Below, in pieces: positions 1 through 8,195 of a DNA stretch of 64,000 nucleotides. Under the pieces are notes generated by a model that ran no database searches, was not told the origin of the DNA, and saw nothing but the letters and a program-made list of their open reading frames with translations. Source of the DNA: Actinomycetes bacterium (GTDB lineage: Bacteria > Actinomycetota > Acidimicrobiia > Acidimicrobiales > Microtrichaceae); NCBI GenBank assembly GCA_024222295.1, contig JAAEPF010000002.1, positions 310,001-374,000 on the forward strand, written 5' to 3'. The stretch's first letter is position 1. Every line of letters starts with the position of its first letter. The translations under genes were made by a program, and so were the position numbers.

Positions 1-627
1 GACGGTGAGCCAGCGGTAGTACCACGGCGCCTGCCAGGTCCGCGGCCCCCACGAGTGGTCGCGCAGGCCCCGCCCGGCGATTGCGTACTCGTCGTCTCCC
101 ACGCTGATCGAGCCCGTCGATGTCGTGAGCTGTTCGTAGTGGCCCTTGGCGAACTCCTCGCCCGGGCGCTCCTTCACGCCGACAGGCTCCCCGCCCCAGG
201 GGTCAGATGCCCCCCTGAAGGTGAGCTCGACCGTGCACGGCTCGTAGGGATTGTTGGTGAAGGCCTTGCGGGGGTCGGCCATCTCGAGAGGCTCGTTGAG
301 GATCACGACCTTGCCGCTGTAGGTGACGCGCAGCTCCTCGAATGGCTCGACGACCTCGAAGCTCGCCCCGCCCGCATCGAATTGCTCGTTGTCCGCGATG
401 TCGGGCCTCGCGAACATGAACGCAACCCGCCCGTCGGGCAGGTAGACGCAGGTGGTCACCTCTGCGTGACCCTCGTTGGGTCGGTTCCCGATGCGCACGA
501 AGGCCCCCACCCCCGCCTCGGGGTCGCAGGTATTGAAGTACATGGACTCGTTGAAGGTGTCCTCGGGGCCGGGATGCATGTACTCATCCTCCGGCCCGAG
601 TCGGATCTCGATCCCGCTTGGCGCCAT
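1..627 (-). CDS. DUF7064/DUF7065-type lipocalin-like protein, 3' end beyond window
   Basis: The minus-strand frame opens with ATG at 627 and runs off the left edge, giving 209 codons. A strong Shine-Dalgarno stretch (GAGGGGG) lies just upstream of the ATG and fixes the start. The visible N-terminal part is rich in acidic and aromatic residues, has no signal peptide, and contains the block RDHSWGPRTW followed by APWYYRW. That block resembles the conserved region of DUF7064/DUF7065 proteins, which I recall as related to hydroxyneurosporene-synthase/CrtC-like lipocalin folds and as common in mycobacteria and Acidimicrobiia. The biochemical role of that family is not established, so no function is assigned. 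The gene follows the methyltransferase-glycosylase gene on the same strand after 115 bases that contain two adjacent hairpins. Confidence 0.7.
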   Translation of the reverse strand, partial: MAPSGIEIRLGPEDEYMHPGPEDTFNESMYFNTCDPEAGVGAFVRIGNRPNEGHAEVTTCVYLPDGRVAFMFARPDIADNEQFDAGGASFEVVEPFEELRVTYSGKVVILNEPLEMADPRKAFTNNPYEPCTVELTFRGASDPWGGEPVGVKERPGEEFAKGHYEQLTTSTGSISVGDDEYAIAGRGLRDHSWGPRTWQAPWYYRWLTV

Positions 628-646
628 GTGCGTCCCCCTCTGATCG

Positions 647-683
647 GCTGCGGATCACCCCGCAGCACACGCCCCCGGCGTGT
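647..683 (-). promoter_or_regulatory. Two adjacent perfect hairpins in the leader of the truncated gene
   Basis: Bases 667-673 (ACACGCC) pair with 677-683 across a 3-base loop, and 647-653 (GCTGCGG) pair with 660-666 across a 6-base loop. The two 7-bp stems touch with no spacer. On the minus strand they follow the methyltransferase-glycosylase stop and end about 20 bases before the next start codon. They could terminate the upstream transcript or form a structured leader. There is no U-tract. Confidence 0.45.
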
Positions 684-742
684 TGTTGCAACCCATGCTG
701 GCACCGTTCGCCGCCGTGCGCCACGGCACATGGAGGGCCGCT

Positions 743-1861
743 TCAGCGTGCCTGATCACCGAGGGCAGCCGCCTCGAGCAGCGACTCAGCCAGATCCTGT
801 GTCGTGACGTGCGCGTTGAGGCCACTGGGGTTTCCCATGACCCACACCGGTCGCCCGCCGATGGTCTTCTCCTGTGCTCCGGCGGAGGCCTTGCGGTCCA
901 CTGCGGCGCGCCATCCGGACAGGCCCACCATGCACACTGCCCCTGGCTGCAACCAGCGGCACAGGCGCTCCAGGCGGCCGAGGCCGTCGCCGTACTCGGA
1001 GTCGTCCAGCTCGGATGCCCGCGCCGTTGAGCGCTTGACGAGATCCGTCATGCCGATGCGGTGGTCGCGCAGTAGTGCGACGGGATCGCGGTCCACGGTT
1101 GCGAGGCCGGACTCGAGCAATGCGGGCCAGCCGCGGTTGGAGGGACCGGAGAACCCGACGCCGCTGTCGGCGGCGTGCAGCGACGGGTTGAGTCCCACCA
1201 GCAGGAGACGCATTCCGGGCCCGACCGTGTCAGCGAGGGTGCGTTCACGCCGGATCGTGACAGCCATGGTCGGCAGCTCGTCGGCGTTGGCAGGCTCTGT
1301 GCGCTCGATCGACTCCAGCGCGAATCCTGCCCCACCGATCACATCGACCAGTAGATCCTCGGGCCAGAGGGAGAACGCCCGGCCCTCGAAGTCGTCGCCC
1401 TCGAGGTGGTGGTGCTCCTGGTTGCCGCCGAACAGCAACAACCTCGCCACGGCGCCCACGGCCATCGACCGGTGAAGGTCCCACATGGCCATCGGCACCG
1501 AGCCGCGCCCCAGGTGCACATAGGAGTTCTGCGCCCACGCCGCCCGCAGCGACCCGCGCCGCAAGGGCAGCGCGCGAAGGTCGGCCTGCACCCTCGCGGC
1601 GTGGGGGGCGTGGTTCGGGACCTGCGCCAGCATCGACGCGGCGCCATCCAGCGCGATGGTGCCCGTGGGGAACGAGGGCAGGTGCCAACCGGGCCCGCAT
1701 CCGAGGTCGACCACCGCTGCGTCCGGCAGGGAGGCATCTTCCGCCAGGCGCTTCGCGAACCGTTCTGCACCGGCCATGGTCGGGCTGCGGCGCCGCACCC
1801 ACTCGCCACCGCGCCGCTCGTACACCTCGAGGGTGGCGCGGTGCGGATCGGGCCCGTTCAT
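743..1861 (-). CDS. Fusion of SAM-dependent methyltransferase and mismatch-specific uracil-DNA glycosylase (MUG/TDG-like)
   Basis: This 372-residue protein has two recognisable halves. Residues about 1-205 form a class I methyltransferase, with the SAM-binding motif VDLGCGPG at 51-58 and an acidic beta-2 end (LD, 71-72). Residues about 215-368 match the MUG/TDG branch of the uracil-DNA glycosylase superfamily. They contain GLNPS at 223-227, where the Asn corresponds to the catalytic Asn of the family GINP motif, then GFSGPSNRGWP and a C-terminal NPSGLNAH (344-351). MUG proteins remove U or T mispaired with G. The methylation substrate is unknown. The start at 1861 lies 8 bases past the stop of the upstream SDR, so the gene is the third of an LLM-SDR-fusion operon. 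The domain assignments are read from motifs; a joint role is inference. Confidence 0.8.
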   Translation of the reverse strand: MNGPDPHRATLEVYERRGGEWVRRRSPTMAGAERFAKRLAEDASLPDAAVVDLGCGPGWHLPSFPTGTIALDGAASMLAQVPNHAPHAARVQADLRALPLRRGSLRAAWAQNSYVHLGRGSVPMAMWDLHRSMAVGAVARLLLFGGNQEHHHLEGDDFEGRAFSLWPEDLLVDVIGGAGFALESIERTEPANADELPTMAVTIRRERTLADTVGPGMRLLLVGLNPSLHAADSGVGFSGPSNRGWPALLESGLATVDRDPVALLRDHRIGMTDLVKRSTARASELDDSEYGDGLGRLERLCRWLQPGAVCMVGLSGWRAAVDRKASAGAQEKTIGGRPVWVMGNPSGLNAHVTTQDLAESLLEAAALGDQAR

Positions 1862-1868
1862 CCCCGGG

Positions 1869-2786
1869 TCACTGGCCTGGGGCGTCCAGCCGCGCCTGGA
1901 GTTTCTGCATGCCGGTGATCCACCGGTCGTGGTCGGCTGCGCGGGCCTGTTCATAGGCGGCCACGTCGGGGTGGGGGAGGGCCAGGAACCGGCCCTCAGT
2001 CAGCGATCGCAGGGCTGCATTCGCAGCGTCGGACGGCTCGATGACTCCCTGGGCGCGCACCACGGCTATGGCCAGCTCCCGGTCGTGGTCGATGTGTGTG
2101 TCCTGGGCCGGGGCGGTACCCGAACGCAGCACCGCGAACTCATCGGCCTCGCCGCCGAACACCATCGGCGTGCGCACGCCTTGGGGGCAGAGACATGTGA
2201 CACCGACCCCGTTTGCCCCGTGGGTGATCGCAACCCACTCGGCGAATGCCACTGCCGCATGCTTGGTGGTCGAGTAGGCGGCGTCTCCCAGGTTGGAGAG
2301 CAGCCCGGCAGCGGACGCGGTCACGAGAAGGTGTCCGCTTCCACGCTCGGTCCAGCGCGGCACCATCACCGCTGCTGCGTGCACGTGGGCCATCACGTTG
2401 ACATCCCAGACACGCTGCCAGGTGTCGGGGTCGGCATCGAGTCCCTGCGCTGTGCCGATGCCGGCGTTGGCGCAGAACAACCCGACGTGGCCGTGCTCTG
2501 CCTCCACCTGCTCGACCAGGGTCGTGGTCGCGGCGCGATCCGACACGTCGAGGCCCGCCGGGGCGATCGTGGTGTTGGCGAACTCGGCGTCGAGCACTTC
2601 AGCGACTGCGGCCATGTGCTCCCCGTCGAGGTCGACGCCCACGATTAGCCGCGCCCCGGCGCCGGCCAGCGCACGTACGAGGGCTGAGCCGATTCCGCCG
2701 GCGGCGCCGGTCACGATGGCAACCGAGTTCTCTGGCTCGAACGGGCGGCTTGCCCCGCGTCCGGCGCTGCGGTCCTCGTTCGTCAT
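1869..2786 (-). CDS. Short-chain dehydrogenase/reductase (SDR)
   Basis: A 305-residue classical SDR. The cofactor motif TGAAGGIG is at 26-33, CANAG takes the place of the usual NNAG, and the catalytic Tyr-Lys pair is in YSTTK. An Asp after beta-2 (GVDLD) suggests NAD(H) preference. The substrate cannot be read from sequence, but a long variable C-terminal part after the PxGVxTPM region is typical of steroid or fatty-acyl SDRs of actinobacteria. The ATG at 2786 overlaps the stop of the upstream LLM gene in an ATGA arrangement, which fixes the start and implies translational coupling. An upstream in-frame extension exists but would lie inside the LLM gene. Confidence 0.85.
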   Translation of the reverse strand: MTNEDRSAGRGASRPFEPENSVAIVTGAAGGIGSALVRALAGAGARLIVGVDLDGEHMAAVAEVLDAEFANTTIAPAGLDVSDRAATTTLVEQVEAEHGHVGLFCANAGIGTAQGLDADPDTWQRVWDVNVMAHVHAAAVMVPRWTERGSGHLLVTASAAGLLSNLGDAAYSTTKHAAVAFAEWVAITHGANGVGVTCLCPQGVRTPMVFGGEADEFAVLRSGTAPAQDTHIDHDRELAIAVVRAQGVIEPSDAANAALRSLTEGRFLALPHPDVAAYEQARAADHDRWITGMQKLQARLDAPGQ

Positions 2787-3802
2787 GGCACGATCCGGTC
2801 CGGTCGGCAGGCGTCCACCGTTGCTTCGATGACAGCCGCGCGGTCGGGGCCCCATGGCAGTGGCATGAGCACCGGGTGGTCCACCCCGGCGTCGCGGTAG
2901 GCCTGCACCGCGGCCGCCACATGGGCTGCGTCGCCGCAGATGTCGATCTCGGCGACCATGCGCTCGGATATGGCGGCTAGCGCGGCTTCGCGGTCGCGCC
3001 GGCCGTGCGCAGCGAGCACCTCTTCGACCTCCTCGCCGTAGCCGGCGCGTTCGAACGCCCGCGCGTAGGCGGGCACGACCGCGTAGGAGAAGAGGTCCTT
3101 TCGTGCCGGTTCCAGCGCCGGGCCCGGATCACAGACGCCCACGTGCACGTAGGCGTACACCGTGCAGCTACCCCGCGGTCTGCCGGCGGCATGCTCCCCG
3201 GCGCGCACCTGCTCGACGCACCAGGGCACCGCGGACGCCGGGAGGTAGTTGAGAAGGACACCGTCGCAGAGCTCGCCGGCCATGCGCAGCATCCTCTCGT
3301 TGAGCGCACCGAGCACGAGCTTGGGTCGCTGCTCCGCGAGCCGAACCCCCAGGCGGAAGCGGTTGGCGGAGTAGTGCTCGCCGTCGTGGCTGACCGCCTC
3401 GCCGCTGAGGCACTGCCGGGTCAACTCCAGGTACTCGCGCATCTGTGACAGCGGCGTGTCGCCGTAGGTGCGCCCGTGCCACTTGCCGACCACCACGGGC
3501 GAGGAGATGCCGACACCCAGCAGAACGTCGCGGTCTCCCACGATCGACTGCAGCGTCGCGGCTCCCATTGCCGCCAGCATGGGTGTGCGTAGCTGGATCG
3601 CCAACACGCCGGTGCCGAGCTCGAGCCCGGGGTTCTCGGTGCCGATGGCGGAGAGCGTGGCGAACGCCTCCTGCGCGACGGTCTCCGCGGTCCAGTACGA
3701 GCGGTAGCCCGTGTCGGCGGCCAGGCGGGCGATGGCCCGGCCGGTGTCGAGGCCGAGGCCTCCGAAGCTGGCGAACGTGACGCCGGTGGGGGAATTGCTC
3801 AT
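2783..3802 (-). CDS. LLM-class (luciferase-like) F420-dependent oxidoreductase
   Basis: A 339-residue TIM-barrel protein of the bacterial luciferase-like superfamily. The typical order is present: an N-terminal strand ending FGGLGLDTGRA, the LGTGVLAI strand, LGVGIS, and a YxxxTRxxLxG-like helix (YLELTRQCLSG). In actinobacteria such enzymes usually bind coenzyme F420 rather than FMN; that is family knowledge and not visible directly. The substrate is unknown. It is the first gene of a three-gene unit with the SDR and the methyltransferase-glycosylase. A TAGGTT hexamer lies 8 bases before the ATG, suggesting a leaderless message. Confidence 0.85.
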   Translation of the reverse strand: MSNSPTGVTFASFGGLGLDTGRAIARLAADTGYRSYWTAETVAQEAFATLSAIGTENPGLELGTGVLAIQLRTPMLAAMGAATLQSIVGDRDVLLGVGISSPVVVGKWHGRTYGDTPLSQMREYLELTRQCLSGEAVSHDGEHYSANRFRLGVRLAEQRPKLVLGALNERMLRMAGELCDGVLLNYLPASAVPWCVEQVRAGEHAAGRPRGSCTVYAYVHVGVCDPGPALEPARKDLFSYAVVPAYARAFERAGYGEEVEEVLAAHGRRDREAALAAISERMVAEIDICGDAAHVAAAVQAYRDAGVDHPVLMPLPWGPDRAAVIEATVDACRPDRIVP

Positions 3803-3810
3803 GGGGGTGC

Positions 3811-3816
3811 AACCTA
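3811..3816 (-). promoter_or_regulatory. Candidate -10 (TAGGTT) for the LLM-SDR-fusion operon
   Basis: TAGGTT on the minus strand ends 8 bases before the ATG at 3802. No clear -35 is visible. It belongs to the leaderless pattern seen across the window. Confidence 0.5.
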
Positions 3817-4033
3817 GAGCCTCCGCGCGTGCGGGGTGTCGGCTCCGGCGCTACCGAGGTCACGGTGCGTGGTGTCTGCAGCAGTGTGGGTGAATGGGCT
3901 GTCACGCAGTGTGGCGTTTCGGCTCATGGGGCAATTACCGACAGGGAGATGTCGCTGCCGCGGGGTACGATCTAGTCATCGACCGGTCCCGGCCCCTCGG
4001 GAACCACCGGCTCGGTGAAGCCAGGGAGACCAG

Positions 4034-4219
4034 ATGACCGAAGTTCGGGAAATCGACATCGAGATCGACGAATCAATCCGCGAGGCGATGCAGATCATCG
4101 ACCGCGGCCTCGGAGACATCTCCGAGCGTCAGCTCGTGTCGACATCCGAAGTGGCGGATCTGCTGCTCGACGTCCGTTCGATGCTGGCTCGCCTCGACCC
4201 CGAGGTCTCCCCGAACTGA
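4034..4219 (+). CDS. Small acidic conserved-looking hypothetical protein
   Basis: A 61-residue protein, acidic and predicted almost fully helical, with no Cys, no signal peptide and no membrane segment. The start is supported by an AGGGAGA Shine-Dalgarno sequence 6 bases upstream of the ATG. A TACGAT hexamer at 3966-3971 could be its -10. Many Ile/Leu residues at heptad-like spacing (IDIEIDESI, then VADLLLDVRSMLARL) suggest a helical bundle or coiled coil. It stands alone between a divergent LLM operon and a convergent WS/DGAT gene. I do not recognise the family. Codon use (third-position C/G) and the ribosome-binding site support a real gene. Confidence 0.65.
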   Translation: MTEVREIDIEIDESIREAMQIIDRGLGDISERQLVSTSEVADLLLDVRSMLARLDPEVSPN

Positions 4220-4274
4220 CCCCGGGGCCCATCGGCCCACGTGATCAACTGACCCCGGTCGCGTTCGTGCAATG

Positions 4275-5729
4275 TCAGGCGCGCCTGCGCGCAGCCTCGA
4301 ACAGGTCCTGGTAGGCAGCCTCGATCCCGTCGAGCAAGACCTGGGGCTCCGTGATCGCCCCCGAGTCGACGTGCAGCCCGATGAACAGGTAGCCGCGGTA
4401 CGACATGGTGGTGAGATTGAACGCGGTGCCTGCCAGCGGACCGACCGGGTAGTTGGCCTCCATGAGCGCACCCGCGATGTAGAGATCGAACGGTGCCGCG
4501 CGCACGTTGGAGCAGACGAAGTCGATGCCCGCTGTGGCGCGCTCACCGGTGGCCAGCAACGCGGCGGTCGGCAGCAGGTTCACCACGGCAGCGGCGCCAT
4601 CGAGGGCCCCGACCACCCGCTCGGACCGGGTTGCGAGCAGCCGGTCGTGCAGCTGGGAGAATCGCTCGGCCGCGTCGAGCTCCCCGGTGGGCACCAGGGT
4701 CTGGGTCGGGGAGAAGGCGTTGCCTCCAGCCATCGGGTCCGAGCGGTCCTCCTTCGGGACGTCGCTTCGGATCGACACCGGCATCGACAGACGCAACTCC
4801 TTCACCGGGTGCCCAGCGCGTCGGTGGTACTCGCCGGCTGCCGCAGTCGCACCGGTGACGAAGAAGTCGTTGACGCTCCCACCGAGCAGATGTGCGGCCT
4901 GCTTCACCTCGGCCAACTCCAGCGTGGTCGTGCCGTACCAGCGAGACAGCGACCGTTCGGTCCAGATCGGCGAGCACTTCGATATCACTTGGACCTGCCG
5001 CCCGGCGGAGCGGGCCAGCTCCGCCGCATCTCCGGGGCGCAGCACCATCGATGCCGCCGAGCCGATCGCATCGATCACCTGGCCGCCGCGCGTTCGCACG
5101 GAGTCGGCAAGAGCACGTGCCGTGTCGAGCACGGCGGTGCCGGCCAGTGCGTCGGCCTCCTCCCCGTGGGCGCTGCTGTGCGTGTCCTGCGTGGGCTGCC
5201 CGGTATCGGGCTCACCGGCGAGAGTGTCGCCTTCGGGGGACCGTTCGAGGTCGATGAATGCGGCGGACAGCCGGATACCACCTTCGCCGTCGGTGATCGT
5301 GTGGTGCATCCGCTGCACCATCGCGGCCCGGTTCGATGACAAACCCTCCACGAGCGTGAAGTCCCACAGGGGACGCTCCCGGTCGAACGGCTGGGTGGCG
5401 AGGGTGGTCACGAAGTCGTAGAGCTCGCGGTCAGAGGCATCGCCGCCGAGGTTGGCCCAACGAATGTGGTGGTCGATATCGAACTCGGGATCGTCGACCC
5501 ACTCGGGATTGGCCAGCCTGCCGGCGGGGGCAACCGGCCTCTGGTGCAGCTTCGGCACCTTCGCGATGGCGGCACTCATCTTGGCGACCAGCGTCTCTCG
5601 CAGCGGGGGTAGGTCGAGGATGGTCACGTTGGCGAACGTGTTCGACAGCGCAGGGCTCTTCTCGAGCTGCCACATGAGCGCTTCGAAGTCGCTCATGCGT
5701 TCCACATCGGAACCGTGTGCGTCAGCCAT
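4275..5729 (-). CDS. Wax ester synthase/diacylglycerol acyltransferase (WS/DGAT), paralog 1
   Basis: A 484-residue member of the WS/DGAT (Tgs) family, which esterifies acyl-CoA to a long-chain alcohol or diacylglycerol. The catalytic motif HHxxxDG is present as HHTITDG (142-148), preceded by the conserved PLWDF block (120-124). The C-terminal half carries the family SNVRAAP-like segment and ends with a conserved VDSGAITEPQ-type strand. Length matches the usual 450-500 residues. A second, divergent member is at 32,946-34,409. A TAGCCT hexamer 6 bases before the ATG suggests leaderless transcription. Triacylglycerol or wax storage is the likely role; which product is made cannot be read from sequence. 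Confidence 0.9.
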   Translation of the reverse strand: MADAHGSDVERMSDFEALMWQLEKSPALSNTFANVTILDLPPLRETLVAKMSAAIAKVPKLHQRPVAPAGRLANPEWVDDPEFDIDHHIRWANLGGDASDRELYDFVTTLATQPFDRERPLWDFTLVEGLSSNRAAMVQRMHHTITDGEGGIRLSAAFIDLERSPEGDTLAGEPDTGQPTQDTHSSAHGEEADALAGTAVLDTARALADSVRTRGGQVIDAIGSAASMVLRPGDAAELARSAGRQVQVISKCSPIWTERSLSRWYGTTTLELAEVKQAAHLLGGSVNDFFVTGATAAAGEYHRRAGHPVKELRLSMPVSIRSDVPKEDRSDPMAGGNAFSPTQTLVPTGELDAAERFSQLHDRLLATRSERVVGALDGAAAVVNLLPTAALLATGERATAGIDFVCSNVRAAPFDLYIAGALMEANYPVGPLAGTAFNLTTMSYRGYLFIGLHVDSGAITEPQVLLDGIEAAYQDLFEAARRRA

Positions 5730-5735
5730 CAGCGC

Positions 5736-5741
5736 AGGCTA
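5736..5741 (-). promoter_or_regulatory. Candidate -10 (TAGCCT) for WS/DGAT paralog 1
   Basis: TAGCCT on the minus strand sits 6 bases before the ATG at 5729, the spacing expected for a leaderless transcript. Confidence 0.5.
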
Positions 5742-5756
5742 CCGGCCGGTTTGTTG

Positions 5757-6338
5757 TCAGCCAGCGGGTTGGCGCCAGAGCGAATCGATGGCGCTCGCGA
5801 GCCCCACTCCGATCAGCGCTCCACCGATGACGTCGCTTGGGTGGTGCACTCCGACGTGCACGCGACTCCAGCCGATCAGACCCGCCAGAGAGAACCAGGC
5901 GGCGTGGTGGCCCAGATCGCGGCTGAGCAGCGTGGCAGCACATGCTCCGGCGCTGGCGTGGCCACTCGGGAAGCTGGAGGTGCGCGGCGAGCGGAGGTCG
6001 TGGGGGTGGTCATCCAGCGGCTCGGGCCGTTCGCGGCGAAACAGCATCTTTGTGGGCCCGTTGACCACGGCCTGTTCGACTCCCTGGATGATGCTGCGGC
6101 GCAATGCCTTGCGGCGGCGTGACGGGTCACCCGAGATCGCAGGGCCGAACACAGCATCCACAGCGTTGATCGAGTGCCAGATGATGGAGTGGTTGCCGAC
6201 CTCCGACAGGGCATAGGCGAGCCGGTCGGCGGCGTGGTTGCGGCGTAGCTGCGCAGCCCACCGCTCGGTGGTGCGGTCAAAGCGCCTCACCACCCCGGGC
6301 ACCGGTGTGGGGGCCGGCTGGTCGAACCCGGAGCTCAC
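5757..6338 (-). CDS. PAP2-family membrane phosphatase
   Basis: A 193-residue protein with the complete PAP2 signature. K97-x6-R104-P105 is the first motif, PSGH at 124-127 the second, and S158-R159 ... G163-x-H165-x3-D169 the third. His127 and His165 are the expected phosphoryl-transfer residues. Hydrophobic segments follow the second and third motifs. Family members dephosphorylate lipid phosphates such as phosphatidate or undecaprenyl diphosphate. The GTG at 6338 overlaps the TGA of the upstream nuclease gene (GTGA), which fixes the start; a longer in-frame reading would be antisense-like Arg/Pro-rich sequence inside the nuclease gene. Confidence 0.88.
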   Translation of the reverse strand: MSSGFDQPAPTPVPGVVRRFDRTTERWAAQLRRNHAADRLAYALSEVGNHSIIWHSINAVDAVFGPAISGDPSRRRKALRRSIIQGVEQAVVNGPTKMLFRRERPEPLDDHPHDLRSPRTSSFPSGHASAGACAATLLSRDLGHHAAWFSLAGLIGWSRVHVGVHHPSDVIGGALIGVGLASAIDSLWRQPAG

Positions 6339-7198
6339 CCGTCGACCCGGCCCTCGAGGGTGACCGGAACCGAATCGGCTCCGGCGGCGGCCAGGGCCAC
6401 TGCGCGGGCTTCGTCGGGGTCTCCGCCGAAGGCTGGGCAGTACTGCTGGAACGAGCACCAATTGCACAGGGCGGAGGTCTTGGGCCGGAAGTCGTCGTGC
6501 TGACAGGCGCGCTCGACGGCGGCCCAGATGGCTCCCACCTTGCGCTCGAGACCCCTCACCGACTGCTCGGTGGGTGTGGCCGAGATGATCTGTGGCTCAC
6601 TGCCCAGGTACATGAGCTGGATCCGGGAGGGGATCTCGCCGAAATGGGCCTTGCACAGGAAGGCATAGAAGTGCACTCCGCCCAGCCTGGACTGCTCCTG
6701 CGACGGCATGGGTGTGCGCCCGGTCTTGTAGTCGGTCACCACCAGCGCACCATCGGCATCGCGCTCCAGGCGGTCGATGATGCCGCGGACCGTGACGCCG
6801 CCGATCTCGGCTTCGAGCATCAACTCGAGGCCGACGGGTTGCACCCTTCGGGGATCCTCGATGCCGAAGTAGCGCCCGAGCATCACCTCGGCATCCGCTG
6901 CGAACCTCACCGACGCGGCCTCATCGAGGCCCAGCTCGGCCCACTCCTGCTCGTAGCGGATCTCCTCGAGGGCCTCGGCCAGGCATTCGGCACCCCTCTC
7001 GGGTGTGCGGGTTGCGGGCTCGCCGGCCAGGAGCAGCTCAAGCGCGCGGTGCACCGTGGTGCCCTTGATCGCGGGCTCCGACGGTGCCTCCGGGAGCTTG
7101 TCGATCGCAGAGAACCGGAAGGCCAGGGCGCAGTCCTTGAACGACGCGACCTTGGAGGGTGACAACGAGCTCGGCAGCGGAAGGGCCATGTCTTGCAT
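6335..7198 (-). CDS. RecB-like PD-(D/E)XK nuclease with probable Fe-S cluster
   Basis: A 287-residue protein of the RecB/Cas4-like nuclease family. An N-terminal LSPSKVASFKDC segment supplies Cys23, and the C-terminus has CNWCSFQQYC. Together these four cysteines match the 4Fe-4S arrangement of AddB/Cas4-type nucleases. The catalytic core is seen as a GIIDRLE strand (metal-binding Asp) followed by VTDYKTGR (DxK). A long helical insertion lies between the first Cys and the core. The ATG at 7198 has GGTGG 7 bases upstream and is preferred over a GTG at 7219. It is translationally coupled to the PAP2 gene. There is no cas gene nearby, so a general repair role is more likely. Confidence 0.82.
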   Translation of the reverse strand: MQDMALPLPSSLSPSKVASFKDCALAFRFSAIDKLPEAPSEPAIKGTTVHRALELLLAGEPATRTPERGAECLAEALEEIRYEQEWAELGLDEAASVRFAADAEVMLGRYFGIEDPRRVQPVGLELMLEAEIGGVTVRGIIDRLERDADGALVVTDYKTGRTPMPSQEQSRLGGVHFYAFLCKAHFGEIPSRIQLMYLGSEPQIISATPTEQSVRGLERKVGAIWAAVERACQHDDFRPKTSALCNWCSFQQYCPAFGGDPDEARAVALAAAGADSVPVTLEGRVDG

Positions 7199-7255
7199 GG
7201 TAGGTCCACCCTGCGACACCGGGAGGCGACTGCGGCCTTGTTGGCGGGTTGGGGC

Positions 7256-8110
7256 TCAGATGGACGCTGCGAACCGCCGGATGCTCTCTGCCACGCCCGC
7301 CGGCTGCGCGAGCGGGCCGAAATGGCCGAGCTCGGGGTGTTCCTCGAGGCGGCCGTGGGGGAGACGTTCCGCAACCTGGGGTGCAATCGATGCCGGGCCC
7401 GGCTCGATCTCCGCGCCGCGCGCGATCAGCACCTCGCAGTTGACCTCGCCGAGGTGCGCCCACGCCGAGTGACGGATGCCCATCCGGTACACGTCGGCCT
7501 CGGTCTCGGGACGACAGCGCAGCGTGACCGAGTCGCCGTCACCGGTCGGAGCGAACCCGTGGGTGACGTATGCAGAGAGGCATTCGTCGCTCAGCTCGGA
7601 CAGCGGAGGCTTGGATGCGTAGTTTGCAAACGCTGCGCCGGCGCTGTCGAAGGTGGGGCGCCGCCTGAGTGCGCCGGCGGCGAGTGGATTCTCGGTCGGT
7701 TCCGCCTCGTGGGGCGGGAAGACGATCGGTTCGAACAGCCACAGTGCGGCAAAGCTGCCGGGTCGGGCCTGCTCGGCGAGCAGGAGGGCGGCTCCGCCCA
7801 TCGAGTGACCCACTCCGATCGGTGCGTCGAGCGCGTATTCGTCGAGTACGGCGAGCACGTCGTCGGCGTGGCCCTCCCAGGCCATGTCCCGGTCGGGCAC
7901 GGTGGACCGCCCGTGGCCGCGGGCATCGAACGCGACGCAGCGCCACGGACGCAGTTCGCGTGCCAGCGGGGCGAACACGCCAGCACAGAAGCCGTTCGCG
8001 TGTACGGCGAGCACGTCCCGGCCGTCACCACCGAGGTCGTAGGCGGCCACCTGAACCGTGTCGGTCGACGCGACGGTCGACGCTGTCGGCATCGGCGGTG
8101 CTGGGGGCAT
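7256..8110 (-). CDS. Alpha/beta hydrolase
   Basis: A 284-residue alpha/beta hydrolase. The oxyanion-side strand reads VLAVHANGFCAGVF, the second strand FDARGHGRS, and the nucleophile elbow is GHSMGG. A late HPELGHFGP segment supplies the catalytic His. Asp or Glu in the strand before it (RGAEIEPG) would complete the triad. It is related to epoxide-hydrolase or menaquinone-ester-type hydrolases, but no substrate can be assigned. I take the ATG at 8110; a TTG at 8149 is possible but has no better ribosome-binding site. It lies 57 bases before the nuclease gene on the same strand. Confidence 0.8.
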   Translation of the reverse strand: MPPAPPMPTASTVASTDTVQVAAYDLGGDGRDVLAVHANGFCAGVFAPLARELRPWRCVAFDARGHGRSTVPDRDMAWEGHADDVLAVLDEYALDAPIGVGHSMGGAALLLAEQARPGSFAALWLFEPIVFPPHEAEPTENPLAAGALRRRPTFDSAGAAFANYASKPPLSELSDECLSAYVTHGFAPTGDGDSVTLRCRPETEADVYRMGIRHSAWAHLGEVNCEVLIARGAEIEPGPASIAPQVAERLPHGRLEEHPELGHFGPLAQPAGVAESIRRFAASI

Positions 8111-8195
8111 GGTGGAGGGCACGCCTCCGAGCCTGCCATGTGGGGCCAAGTATCCGTTAGGCGCGACGGGCCGGCGCGGCCACCCTCGTCGATGG

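Noticed and set aside
4015-4314. A 99-codon frame overlapping the 61-residue acidic protein
   Set aside because: Arg/Pro-rich shadow translation; the 61-residue frame has the ribosome-binding site and normal composition.
6335-7198. RecB-like nuclease with four Cys as a possible Cas4
   Set aside because: No cas1, cas2 or repeat array is present in the window; the family also includes general repair nucleases.
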